Origin: G963720475 sp963720475 | GTDB taxonomy: Bacteria > Actinomycetota > Thermoleophilia > Solirubrobacterales > Thermoleophilaceae | Direction: 5' to 3' | Length of the DNA: 64,000 nucleotides | NCBI GenBank assembly: GCA_963720475.1 | Contig: OY970394.1 | Span: forward strand, 1,364,001 to 1,428,000 | Part shown: positions 9,263 to 17,070 of the stretch, one piece after another | Layout: every line of letters starts with the position of its first letter | Position numbering within the stretch: position 1 is the stretch's first letter | Position numbers and translations under genes: made by a program | Notes under the pieces: model-generated | The model's database searches: none | Seen by the model: only the letters and a program-made list of their open reading frames with translations | Told to the model about the DNA's origin: nothing

Positions 9263-10399
9263 GTGGATCTGACCCTCTCCGACTCAGAGCTTGCCTTCCG
9301 CGACGAGCTGCGCGAGTGGCTCGAGGCGAACCATCCGGGACCGGCGCCGCCCGGTGACGAGGAAGGGTTCGCGTTTCGCGTCGAGTGGCAGCGCAAGCTT
9401 CACGCGGGCGGCTGGGCCGGCGTCACGTGGCCGAAGGAATACGGCGGCCGCGGTGCCTCGCTGATCGAACAGGCGATCTACAGCGAGGAGATGGTGCGCG
9501 CCGACGCGCCGTCCCCGGCGAACGTGCTCGGCCTCGCGATGGGTGGCCCGACGGTGATCGCGCACGGCACCGAAGAGCAGAAGGACCGCTACGTCGCCCC
9601 GATCCTCTCGGCCGACGAGATCTGGTGCCAGGGCTTCTCCGAGCCCGAGTCCGGCTCCGACCTCGCGTCGCTGAAGACGAAGGCGGTCAAGTCGAACGGC
9701 GAGTGGGTCGTGACCGGCCAGAAGGTCTGGACAACGTTCGCCCACCACGCCAAGTGGTGCATGCTCGTCGCGCGGACCGACCAGGAAGCCCCGAAGCACA
9801 AAGGGCTCACCTACTTCCTGATGGACATGGAGCAGGAGGAGGTCCAGGTCCGCCCGCTCGTCCAGATCACCGGCGAGCCCGAGTTCAACGAGCTCTTCAT
9901 CGAGGAGGCGCGCATCCCGGACGAGAACGTGATCGGAGGCGTCGGCAACGGCTGGATGGTCGCGATCACGACGCTGATGCACGAACGCTCCGGGATCGCG
10001 TTCGCCGCTCAGGGCCAGATCAAGCGCGACCTCGCGCAGCTGGTCGAGCTCGCGCGCGAGCACGGCGCCGACGAGGATCCGCTGATCCGCGAGCGCCTCG
10101 CGCAGCTCTACATCGAGTCCGAGTCGCTGCGGATCAACGCCTACCGCGGGCTGACTCAGATCATCAAGCACGGCCAGCCCGGCCCCGAGGGCTCGCTGAC
10201 GAAGTGGCAGTGGTCGGACCTCAACCAGGCGCTGACCGAGACCTCGACCGACATCCGCGGCGCCGAGGCGCCGATGAAGGACTCCGACTGGACCTACCGC
10301 TTCCTGCGCGCCCGCGCGAACTCGATCGAGGGCGGCACGACCGAGATCCTGCGAAACATCGTCGCCGAGCGCGTGCTCGGCCTTCCCAGGCTGCGATAG
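9263..10399 (+). CDS. acyl-CoA dehydrogenase, catalytic partner of an adjacent pair
   Basis: A 378-residue acyl-CoA dehydrogenase. Residues 1-120 are the alpha domain with GVTWPKEYGGRGASLIEQ, the middle beta domain has WCQGFSEPESGSDLASL and VTGQKVWTTFAHHA, and the C-terminal domain ends with SIEGGTTEILRNIVAERVLGLPR. The Glu in SIEGGT is in the place of the general-base Glu of the family, so this chain should be active. The next gene encodes a second, shorter dehydrogenase that lacks this Glu, an arrangement known for heterotetrameric (alpha2beta2) FadE enzymes of steroid-side-chain catabolism in actinobacteria. Start GTG 9263 has TAGCAT (9245-9250) 12 bases upstream. Confidence 0.9.
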   Translation: MDLTLSDSELAFRDELREWLEANHPGPAPPGDEEGFAFRVEWQRKLHAGGWAGVTWPKEYGGRGASLIEQAIYSEEMVRADAPSPANVLGLAMGGPTVIAHGTEEQKDRYVAPILSADEIWCQGFSEPESGSDLASLKTKAVKSNGEWVVTGQKVWTTFAHHAKWCMLVARTDQEAPKHKGLTYFLMDMEQEEVQVRPLVQITGEPEFNELFIEEARIPDENVIGGVGNGWMVAITTLMHERSGIAFAAQGQIKRDLAQLVELAREHGADEDPLIRERLAQLYIESESLRINAYRGLTQIIKHGQPGPEGSLTKWQWSDLNQALTETSTDIRGAEAPMKDSDWTYRFLRARANSIEGGTTEILRNIVAERVLGLPRLR

Positions 10400-10410
10400 C
10401 GAGACACGAA

Positions 10411-11426
10411 ATGCACTTCGACTTCACCGACGACCAGCAGACGATCAAGCGGACCGCGAACGAGTTCCTCGCCGGCGCGCTTCAAGGCCGAGAAGGTGCG
10501 CGAGCTCGCCGAGGGGGAGACAGCTACGACGACGCGCTCTGGAAGGAGATCTCGGAGCTCGGCTGGCCGGGCATCTTCATCGAGGAGGCCTACGGCGGTC
10601 AGGGGCTCGGGACGATGGAGCTCGTGATCCTGCTCGAGGAGCTCGGCTACGCGCTCGCGCCTTGCCCGTTCCTCTCGAACGCCGCCGCGGGACTGGTGAT
10701 CGCTCACGCCGGCTAGCGACGCGCAGAAGGAGCGCTGGCTGCCGGGTATCGCCTCCGGCGAGCAGCGGGGGACGGTGGGCATCCTCTCCAACGGAGCGGC
10801 GCCGCTCGTACCCGACGCGGAGTCCGGCAAGCGTGATCGTGCTGGTGGACGGTGACAGCGCGGTGCTCGTTGAGCCGGCCGACGCCGACGTCGAGTCGGT
10901 GGAGGCGATCGACCAGACGCGCCGTTTCTCCCGCGTGGTGTCGGACTCCGGCGAGGCGCTCGAGGCGGGGGTCGGACCCGGCATGGACCGCGTCGCGACG
11001 GCGACCGCCGCGGAGCTGACCGGACTCTGCCAGCGCACGCTCGAGATGACCGTCGAGTACGCGAAGGAGCGCGAGCAGTTCGGGCGCCCGATCGGCGCCT
11101 ACCAGGCGGTCTCCCACGGGTGCGTCCAGATGCTGCTCGAGACCGAGAACAGCCGCGCGACCACATACTTCGCCGGCTACGCGGCGGACTCCGAGCCCGA
11201 CGCGCTCCCGCTGGCTGCCGCCTCCGCCAAGGCGTACGCCTCCGACGCGGGCTGGCACGTCACCGCCACGGCCCTCCAACTCCACGGCGGCATCGGCTTC
11301 ACGTGGGAGCACGACCTCCACTTCTTCCTCAAGCGCGCGAAGACCGACGGCCATCTCTACGGCACCGCCGCCGAGCACCGCGAGCGCGTCGCCGACCTCT
11401 TCGTGCGCGAAGCCGTCCCGGTCTAG
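10411..11426 (+). pseudogene. acyl-CoA dehydrogenase, second (non-catalytic?) partner, several frameshifts
   Basis: The repaired protein is ~338 residues: MHFDFTDDQQTIKRTANEFLA, then GWPGIFIEEAYGGQGLGTMELVILLEELGYALAPCPF, a short beta domain, and ERVADLF at the end with EQFGRPIGAYQAVSHGCVQM and LHGGIGFTWEHDLHFFLKRAK. At least four indels are visible: an extra base near 10476 and a compensating loss near 10522 (garbling ~15 residues), an extra T near 10713-10715 that makes a false stop, and an extra G near 10823. The usual Y-E-G-T general-base segment is replaced by LYGTAAEHRE. This suggests a structural subunit for the 9263 gene, 12 bases upstream. Confidence 0.82.
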
Positions 11427-11489
11427 CGGTCCACTGCCGGTCGGGTCACCCGGTCGCGATCGAGCCGACGCGGGTGTAGCCTGGACTCG

Positions 11490-12473
11490 ATGCGGATTCC
11501 GGGGGGAATCGGCGCAACGCTGACACTGGCCGCCCTGTCGCTCCCAGGGGCTGCGGCCGCTGAGTCCACCACCGGCTCGCCCGGTTCGGAGAATGCTCCC
11601 GGCGGCCGCGGCGATCAGACCCGGCCCGGCAACCGCGGCGACCTCGGCTCGCAGGGGTTCGACCCGCGGCCGTGGTTCGCCACCAAGCTCCAAGTCCGTC
11701 CCCGCCCGGTGACCGCCGGCGAGCCGGCGGTCGTCTTCGGCACCGGCTGGATCCCGCCGTTCACGTGCAAGAAGAAGGGTCGCGTCAAGGTCTCGATCAA
11801 GACCAAAGGCGACGAGCGCCGCAAGCTCGGCGAGCTCGATCCTTACGGCGGCGGAATCAGGATCGGGACCGGCTCGACGGAGATTCCGTTCTCCGGCGAC
11901 CGCGAGCGAGGGCGCCCGGCGAAGCAGCTTCCATTCAAGCCGGGCTTCTCGCTCGCGAACATCACCGGGTCGCTGACGGTTCCGGAGGAGACGAAGGGCG
12001 GCACGGCGACCCTGCGTGCGGAGCAGGACCTCTACTTCCGCATCCCGATCTTCGGCGATTGCGTCAAGCTCGGGATCGGCACCAGCGACCGCACGACCGT
12101 GAAGGTCCTGCCGGCGAAGTTCGACAGCAAGGTGATCACCGACCTGCGCCTGTTGAACTCCGGGCCGTCGCAGGGCGGGCCCGTCAAGCTGCTGTGGAAG
12201 CTGGGCCGGGCGGGTCGCGCGCGCGTGACGCTGTTCCACAGGTTCACGACAAGACTCGACGTGCCGGTTGCGACGCTGTTCGACGGCAGCCGCACGGCGG
12301 GCGACAACGACCACACGTTCCCACTCGCCTTCGACGGCAAGCCGCTGCCGGCCGGGGGCTACCGTCTGCGGGTCGAGCTCGAGGACGCCGAATCCGCCGC
12401 GCGCGCCAAGACGCGCAGGCCGACGCCCGCCCGGCCGAAGACGCTCGACTTCAACGTGGGGTATGCGCCATGA
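11490..12473 (+). CDS. secreted Ig-like protein, first gene of exported module
   Basis: A 327-residue exported protein with no family I can name. Residues 1-24 are a Sec signal peptide (TLAALSLPGAAAA, cleavage near AAA-ES). A Gly/Asn-rich linker follows. Residues ~62-205 form a beta-rich domain with two Cys (PPFTCKKKGRVKVSI and IFGDCVKLGIGTSD). Residues ~210-325 resemble a FlgD/Ig-like domain (WKLGRAGRARVTLF and LPAGGYRLRVELED). The next protein repeats this architecture, so the two look like paralogues. TAGCCT (11477-11482) lies 7 bases before the ATG. Its stop overlaps the next start in ATGA, so the genes are translationally coupled. Confidence 0.78.
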   Translation: MRIPGGIGATLTLAALSLPGAAAAESTTGSPGSENAPGGRGDQTRPGNRGDLGSQGFDPRPWFATKLQVRPRPVTAGEPAVVFGTGWIPPFTCKKKGRVKVSIKTKGDERRKLGELDPYGGGIRIGTGSTEIPFSGDRERGRPAKQLPFKPGFSLANITGSLTVPEETKGGTATLRAEQDLYFRIPIFGDCVKLGIGTSDRTTVKVLPAKFDSKVITDLRLLNSGPSQGGPVKLLWKLGRAGRARVTLFHRFTTRLDVPVATLFDGSRTAGDNDHTFPLAFDGKPLPAGGYRLRVELEDAESAARAKTRRPTPARPKTLDFNVGYAP

Positions 12474-14020
12474 GGCGCGCTCGCGCGATCGCCTTCGTCG
12501 CGACCGGCCTCGTCGCCTTCGCGAGCGTAGCTGGGCCTGCCTCGGCGCGGACGACGAAGCTGAACGGCTTCGCGAACAAGCCGGACCGCCCGTCCGGGTA
12601 CCTGCTCGCCGGCGACGAGCTCCACGTTTCGGCGCGCTACTTCATCCCCAAGGAGATCTGCAAGCCGAAGGTGAGGTTCACGCTCACCGACAGCAGCGGC
12701 AAGAAGTTCCGAGTCGGCAGGGCGCACCCGAAGTTCGGCACTTACGGCGAGGGCGCGATCAACCGCGGGCTGAAGGTTGTCCCATCCGATGTCGAGCCCG
12801 GCAAGGCGACGTTGCGGTCGAGGCAGAAGTGCCGGCTCGGGCAGGCGAGCGGCAAGGACACGGTCCGGATCATCGATCCGAAGCAGCCACTTCCGAGGAT
12901 CACAGAGGTGGGCGCCCTTGACGTGATGACGAACGACGAAACGGTCCTAGCGTTCAGCGTCGACCGCTACGCATACGTGAACGTCGTCGTCGAGTGGGAG
13001 CTCGTGCCGGGTGAGTGGCGCCTGGTGGACGTGGCGCGAACGCAGGAGTTCCTGCCCGAGGCCGGCACCTACTCGATCGAGTGGAAGGCGAACGCCGGCG
13101 GGCGCGTCCCGCCGGGCCGCTACCGCTTCCGCGTCACGCCGCGGGCGCCGGGTGTGGGCGACGGTCAGCAGGTGACACAGGAGTTCTACGTCGCCGATGA
13201 GTTCCGGCCGCAGGGCGGAGACCGTCGCGGCGGTCCTGCACGGTTCCAGCAGCCCCGCGGGATCGACGTGAACCCGCTGGCGCGGATATTCGTCTCGGAC
13301 TTCGCCGGCCGCCTGCGTGGGCTCCGCCCTTCGGGCGAGGTCATCCCCGAGAACGACTTCGCCGGCGGTTCGTTCGGTCTCTCAGACGGCGTGTTCGGTC
13401 CGGCCGACTCGACCGAGGAGCGCGACACGGGACTGTTCGTCGCCGACGCGGCGGGGCGGCGCGTCGTCAAGCAGATCGGCGCCAACCAGGGACAGGTGAT
13501 CGGGTCGGCCGGCACGGGGCCGGGCCAGTTCGCGCCGCAGACTGGGCCGCAGGCGCTCGCGGCGACTTCGGCTAACGGCGGGCGCGTGTACGTCGTGGAC
13601 GGCACGCTGCCGCGCGTCCAGGCTTTCGACCTCGGCGGCACCCTCCAGCAGACGATCAGCGGCAACGGCCTCGTGACCCCGCGCGGCGTGGCCGTCGGAC
13701 CGCCCGCCGCGAGCACGCTCTGGGTCGCGGATCCGGGCTCGGGGTTGCGCCAATTCTCTGCCGCCGGCGCGCCGATCCCCGGCGCGGGCGTGGCCGGCAC
13801 GCCGGTCACCGTCGAAGTACGGCCCGACGGTCAAGTGCTCGCGGCCGAGGCCGGACCCAACCCGAACCTGATCCTGCATCGGCCGAGCTCCGCCGGCGGG
13901 TTGCCGACCCGTTTTGGCGGTCGCCTGGTTAAGGACCCCCATGGGATCGCTTCAGCAGGGATCGCGGGAGACTTCTATGTCTCGACGGGGAGCCGTGTGC
14001 TCCATTTCCGCGCGCCGTAG
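12470..14020 (+). CDS. secreted Ig-like protein with C-terminal NHL-type beta-propeller
   Basis: A 516-residue exported protein. Residues 1-25 are a signal peptide ending ASA-RTT. Residues ~28-135 match the Cys-pair beta domain of the preceding gene (KEICKPKVRFTLTD and RSRQKCRLGQAS), and ~140-235 match its FlgD-like domain (AGTYSIEWKANAGGRVPPGRYRFRV broken up). Residues ~250-515 are a propeller-like repeat region with blade signatures such as QQPRGIDVNPLARIFVSD, TGLFVADAAGRRVVK, VTPRGVAVGPPAASTLWVAD and DPHGIASAGIAGDFYV. NHL propellers often bind proteins or sugars. Start ATG 12470 overlaps the upstream stop; the last 44 bases overlap the longest form of the next gene. Confidence 0.8.
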   Translation: MRRARAIAFVATGLVAFASVAGPASARTTKLNGFANKPDRPSGYLLAGDELHVSARYFIPKEICKPKVRFTLTDSSGKKFRVGRAHPKFGTYGEGAINRGLKVVPSDVEPGKATLRSRQKCRLGQASGKDTVRIIDPKQPLPRITEVGALDVMTNDETVLAFSVDRYAYVNVVVEWELVPGEWRLVDVARTQEFLPEAGTYSIEWKANAGGRVPPGRYRFRVTPRAPGVGDGQQVTQEFYVADEFRPQGGDRRGGPARFQQPRGIDVNPLARIFVSDFAGRLRGLRPSGEVIPENDFAGGSFGLSDGVFGPADSTEERDTGLFVADAAGRRVVKQIGANQGQVIGSAGTGPGQFAPQTGPQALAATSANGGRVYVVDGTLPRVQAFDLGGTLQQTISGNGLVTPRGVAVGPPAASTLWVADPGSGLRQFSAAGAPIPGAGVAGTPVTVEVRPDGQVLAAEAGPNPNLILHRPSSAGGLPTRFGGRLVKDPHGIASAGIAGDFYVSTGSRVLHFRAP

Positions 14021-15311
14021 CGAAAGCGAGCCCGAGCCGACCTTGACGTCCCAGCTGACCCGCCGCCGGCTGCTGCAGCACGGTGGAACGCTGGCGGCCG
14101 GCTCGCTTGCCGCCCGCGCGCTTCCGGCGTGGGCTCAACCGGTGCCGCCGACACCCGCCCTGCGCAAGTGCCTCTCGCTCGCTGGGCACCACTACATGCT
14201 GGTCCCGGATGGCGACGTCAACGACTACCGCCTCTGGGGCAACCGCGAGTACATCCGCTCGAGCGGCACGAGCTGGGTGAAGTTGTGGGTCCCGTGGGGG
14301 GTCCTCCAGGAAGGGTTCCGCCCGCGCTCACGCGCGGAGTCGTGGGCCCAGCTCGGCGTGGCGCCGGCCGGCGAGGCGGCGCTGCACCGGCTCGACCGCC
14401 AGGTCCGCGCGGCAAACGACGACGGGGTCGGCGTGATGCTCACGCTCACCACCCACCCCACCTGGTCCGGCGACGCGCACCTCGCCGATCGCGAGCGGGG
14501 GCGCAAGCCGCTCGATGCCAAGCTCGGGGCGGACGTCGGGCCCGACAGCCCGTGGGCGTGGTTCGTCGGCTACGTGCTCGCGCGCTATCGCAAGGGGGCG
14601 CCGCCGAACCCGTACGGCCCCCGCGAGCCGCTGCTCAGTGGGGTAGGCGTGGGTGGCTTCGACGGGGCCGCCGGCAACCCGTACGGCGCGTACGCGGACG
14701 CGGTCGAGATCTGCAACGAACCGAACCAGATCGTCTGGCCGCTGAGCGGGCTCCCCGAGCGGGTCGCGACGATGATCACGACCGCGGTCGCGCTGTCGGA
14801 TGCCGTTGGAGGCGCGCCGATCATCGCGCCGGGCACGTCCGACACCGATGCCGCCGGGAAGCCCGACCGGCTCAATTGGCGCGAGTTCACGATCGAGGTG
14901 CTCGCGGCGCTCGGTGGCCGCCGCTTCGGCGAGCGCTTCGGCTGGTCGCACCACAACTACAACGACACACGCGAGGGGCTGCCTGCTGCCCGCACCCGCG
15001 CGGCCGAGGCGCTCCGCCTGGTTCGCGCGAGCGGCGTGGGCGATGGCCGCCTGTGGCTGACCGAATCGGGATTGGACCTCTACCCGCGCCAGGGCGACCC
15101 GGCCGCGCAGGACGAGCAGGCGCGGCTGATCGAGCGCAACTTCAGCGAGATGGCGACGCTCCCCGGCGTCCACATGTGGACGCAGCACGTGATCAACGAC
15201 GTCCCGCAGAACAACTTCAAGTCCGGGCTGCGCGCAGACTTCACAGTCCAACCCGCCGCGCCGGGGCGACGCGCGCCCCGCGGCCGCCGTTGGTCAGCAT
15301 TGCCCGGGTAA
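13977..15311 (+). CDS. Tat-exported glycoside-hydrolase-like (TIM-barrel) protein
   Basis: A protein of up to 444 residues with a twin-arginine signal (LTRRRLLQHGGTLAAGSLAARALPAWA split). The rest looks like a (beta/alpha)8 clan-A glycosidase: an early WVKLWVPWG, then VEICNEPNQ with candidate acid/base Glu248 in the typical N-E-P context, HHNYNDT, and LWLTESGLD with candidate nucleophile Glu363. No family number can be assigned by eye and the substrate is unknown. Two starts are possible: ATG 13977 (44-base overlap with the propeller gene) or TTG 14043, which puts the RR motif at the usual distance and leaves a 22-base gap. Function in a sugar-related surface process is inference. Confidence 0.78.
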   Translation: MSRRGAVCSISARRSESEPEPTLTSQLTRRRLLQHGGTLAAGSLAARALPAWAQPVPPTPALRKCLSLAGHHYMLVPDGDVNDYRLWGNREYIRSSGTSWVKLWVPWGVLQEGFRPRSRAESWAQLGVAPAGEAALHRLDRQVRAANDDGVGVMLTLTTHPTWSGDAHLADRERGRKPLDAKLGADVGPDSPWAWFVGYVLARYRKGAPPNPYGPREPLLSGVGVGGFDGAAGNPYGAYADAVEICNEPNQIVWPLSGLPERVATMITTAVALSDAVGGAPIIAPGTSDTDAAGKPDRLNWREFTIEVLAALGGRRFGERFGWSHHNYNDTREGLPAARTRAAEALRLVRASGVGDGRLWLTESGLDLYPRQGDPAAQDEQARLIERNFSEMATLPGVHMWTQHVINDVPQNNFKSGLRADFTVQPAAPGRRAPRGRRWSALPG

Positions 15312-15400
15312 ACGTCCCTCGCGCGGGTGGCGCGGGGAAGCGCTTTTCCGGTGAAGCTGTGCGAGCCGGGAAAGGCGGACCCGCGACAGGACCCGCGCGC

Positions 15401-15670
15401 CTAACGCGCAGCGCGGGTGCTGGGCAGCTCGCGCTCGTCGGGCTGCGCCGGCCCGCGCAGCTCGCCGCCGTACGCGATCTCCTCGAGCCGCGCCATCTCG
15501 CGCTCGCCCTCGATCCGCGCCGGATGCTCATTAGGCAGGCCGCGGATCAGGTTCGCGATCCGGTTGCGCAGCTGGAGCGCGAAGTGAGGGGTCGAGGCAC
15601 CCGAGAGCTCGCGGATGTCGTCCACGGTTGGCTCACGGCCGACCCTGTCCCCCTGCTCGTACTCGCTCAC
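15401..15670 (-). CDS. small hypothetical protein (89 aa)
   Basis: An 89-residue charged soluble protein with no signal peptide. It reads as a helical protein with the core DIRELSGASTPHFALQLRNRIANLIRGLP and a Pro/Arg-rich end. No domain recognised. The GTG start at 15670 is supported by TAGGCT (15678-15683) 7 bases upstream, the leaderless-type signal common here. It converges with the glycosidase-like gene; the ~90 bases between them show no clear terminator. Confidence 0.65.
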   Translation of the reverse strand: MSEYEQGDRVGREPTVDDIRELSGASTPHFALQLRNRIANLIRGLPNEHPARIEGEREMARLEEIAYGGELRGPAQPDERELPSTRAAR

Positions 15671-15700
15671 GTCCTAGAGCCTAGCCGCCGCCGCCCCACG

Positions 15701-16876
15701 CTACGGGTTCGCGTTCTCGACCGGCACGAGCTCGGTCACCTCGTCGAGGCGCCCCTGCTCGGCGATCGAGATCACCTCGTCGTCGCCGAGGATCCAGACG
15801 CGGTTGAAGACGCCCTGGCTCGGATCGCCCTCGAAGCCGGGCTGGACGTCGAGGAGGTAGCTCTCGAGCGAGCGCGGGAGCGTCTGCGCGTTGTCGGTCA
15901 GCAGCAGCGGCGCGAAGACGCCGTTGCCCGCGAGTGTCGCGCCGGCGGCGGCGTCGAGCGGCCGCGAGGTGCTCGCGACGGTGAAGTTGTGCCCCGGGAC
16001 GGTGATGCCCCAGCCGAAGTCGCCGTCCTGGAAGCGCGCGAACTCGATCGCGTTCTGGACCGGCGTCGGGCCGGAGACCCGCTGCACCCGGCCGAACTTC
16101 TTCAACTGCCGCTCGGCCTTCTCCGAGACGATCGTCTTCGGGCCGAGGATGAAGATCCGCGGCTTGTCGTGCTCGCGCAGGGCCTTCTGCGTCGCGGGCG
16201 GGACGGAGTCGCGCTCGGTCAGCAGCACGGAGTCGCCGGACCGGGCCGCCCATGCGGCGGCCGGCATCGCGAACTCGGGGCTCTCGCCGGACACGACGAC
16301 GACCGCGCGCGAGGGCCGGCGCTTCGCGGCCGACGAGAAGCGGTCGATCGCGGCCGCGCGCTCGTAGGGATCGCCCCCCTTGATCACGATCGACTTCAAC
16401 CCTCCCGGCGAGGCGACGTTGTCGCCGACCCTGATCACCTGCGCGTCGCGCGCGAGGTCCGATCCGCGCGGGCGCAGCCGGTCGAGCGTGTCGCGGCTGA
16501 CGGGCGGAAGCTCGCCGCCGTCGGAGAGCAGGATCGGCGCGCGGATCGGACTCGCACCCAGGACGGACGCGGTCACCGCGCCCTGCCAGTCGTTCGAGCC
16601 GACGAGCGTCAGCGCGCGCGGCCGGTTGCGCGGGCTCGAGGCGGGGAAGACTGCGTTGACCGCGCCCGCAACGTCGGCCGCAGCATCGCCGCCGCCGATG
16701 CGGATCGTGTTCTTGGTCGCGGTGCCGGGGAAGCCGAGCTTCGCCGCGGCGTCCTCGTCTTCGGACTGCGCGCCGAGCTGCGGCGGCTTCGGACCCTCGT
16801 CGTCGCCGAGGCCGCAGCCCGCCGTGGTGCCGGCGAGAAGCAGGGCGAGGAGAGCGGCTGCGGTGCGGGCGCGCAC
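15701..16876 (-). CDS. lipoprotein with cell-wall-binding repeat 2-like domains
   Basis: A 391-residue predicted lipoprotein: signal peptide AALLALLLAGTTAGC with lipobox TAGC (Cys ~21). The mature part contains repeated Rossmann-like units resembling CWB2 cell-wall-binding repeats: TKNTIRIGGGDAAADVAGAV, APILLSDGGELPP, VIRVGDNV, SVLLTERDSVPPATQKAL, RIFILGPKTIVSEKAERQL, and LLLTDNAQTLPRSLESYL with RVWILGDDEVIS. CWB2 domains attach proteins to cell-wall polymers; here the lipid anchor would also hold it at the membrane. It lies next to the exported three-gene module. TATCGT (16886-16891) is 9 bases upstream of the GTG start. Confidence 0.75.
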   Translation of the reverse strand: MRARTAAALLALLLAGTTAGCGLGDDEGPKPPQLGAQSEDEDAAAKLGFPGTATKNTIRIGGGDAAADVAGAVNAVFPASSPRNRPRALTLVGSNDWQGAVTASVLGASPIRAPILLSDGGELPPVSRDTLDRLRPRGSDLARDAQVIRVGDNVASPGGLKSIVIKGGDPYERAAAIDRFSSAAKRRPSRAVVVVSGESPEFAMPAAAWAARSGDSVLLTERDSVPPATQKALREHDKPRIFILGPKTIVSEKAERQLKKFGRVQRVSGPTPVQNAIEFARFQDGDFGWGITVPGHNFTVASTSRPLDAAAGATLAGNGVFAPLLLTDNAQTLPRSLESYLLDVQPGFEGDPSQGVFNRVWILGDDEVISIAEQGRLDEVTELVPVENANP

Positions 16877-16990
16877 GGGCGCGGCACGATACGGGAACCC
16901 CGCAAACAGCGCGCAGCACGGGGGAACGGGCCCGGCCCGGCCGCCCGCCGTCGCCCGCCGCCGGTTGCAGCCGTTATCCTTCGGTATGGA

Positions 16991-17006
16991 TTGACTGGTC
17001 AGTCAA
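16991..17006. promoter_or_regulatory. inverted-repeat operator TTGACT-GGTC-AGTCAA
   Basis: A perfect 6+4+6 inverted repeat with the same arms as the one at 3006-3021, 65 bases before an acyl-CoA dehydrogenase. TATCCT (16975-16980) immediately upstream looks like the -10 box, so the repeat would cover the transcription start and early leader, the classic position for a TetR-type repressor. Confidence 0.72.
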
Positions 17007-17070
17007 CCAACTGACAAAGCCGCCAAGCCAGGCCTCGTAAGGCCGCCAACTGCCCAAGGAGAGCCAAGCC

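Noticed and set aside
14129..17014. Very long open frame (961 codons) across the glycosidase and lipoprotein genes
   Set aside because: It is Arg/Ala/Gly-rich, has no recognisable motif, and lies over two well-supported genes in other frames; such shadows are expected at this GC content.
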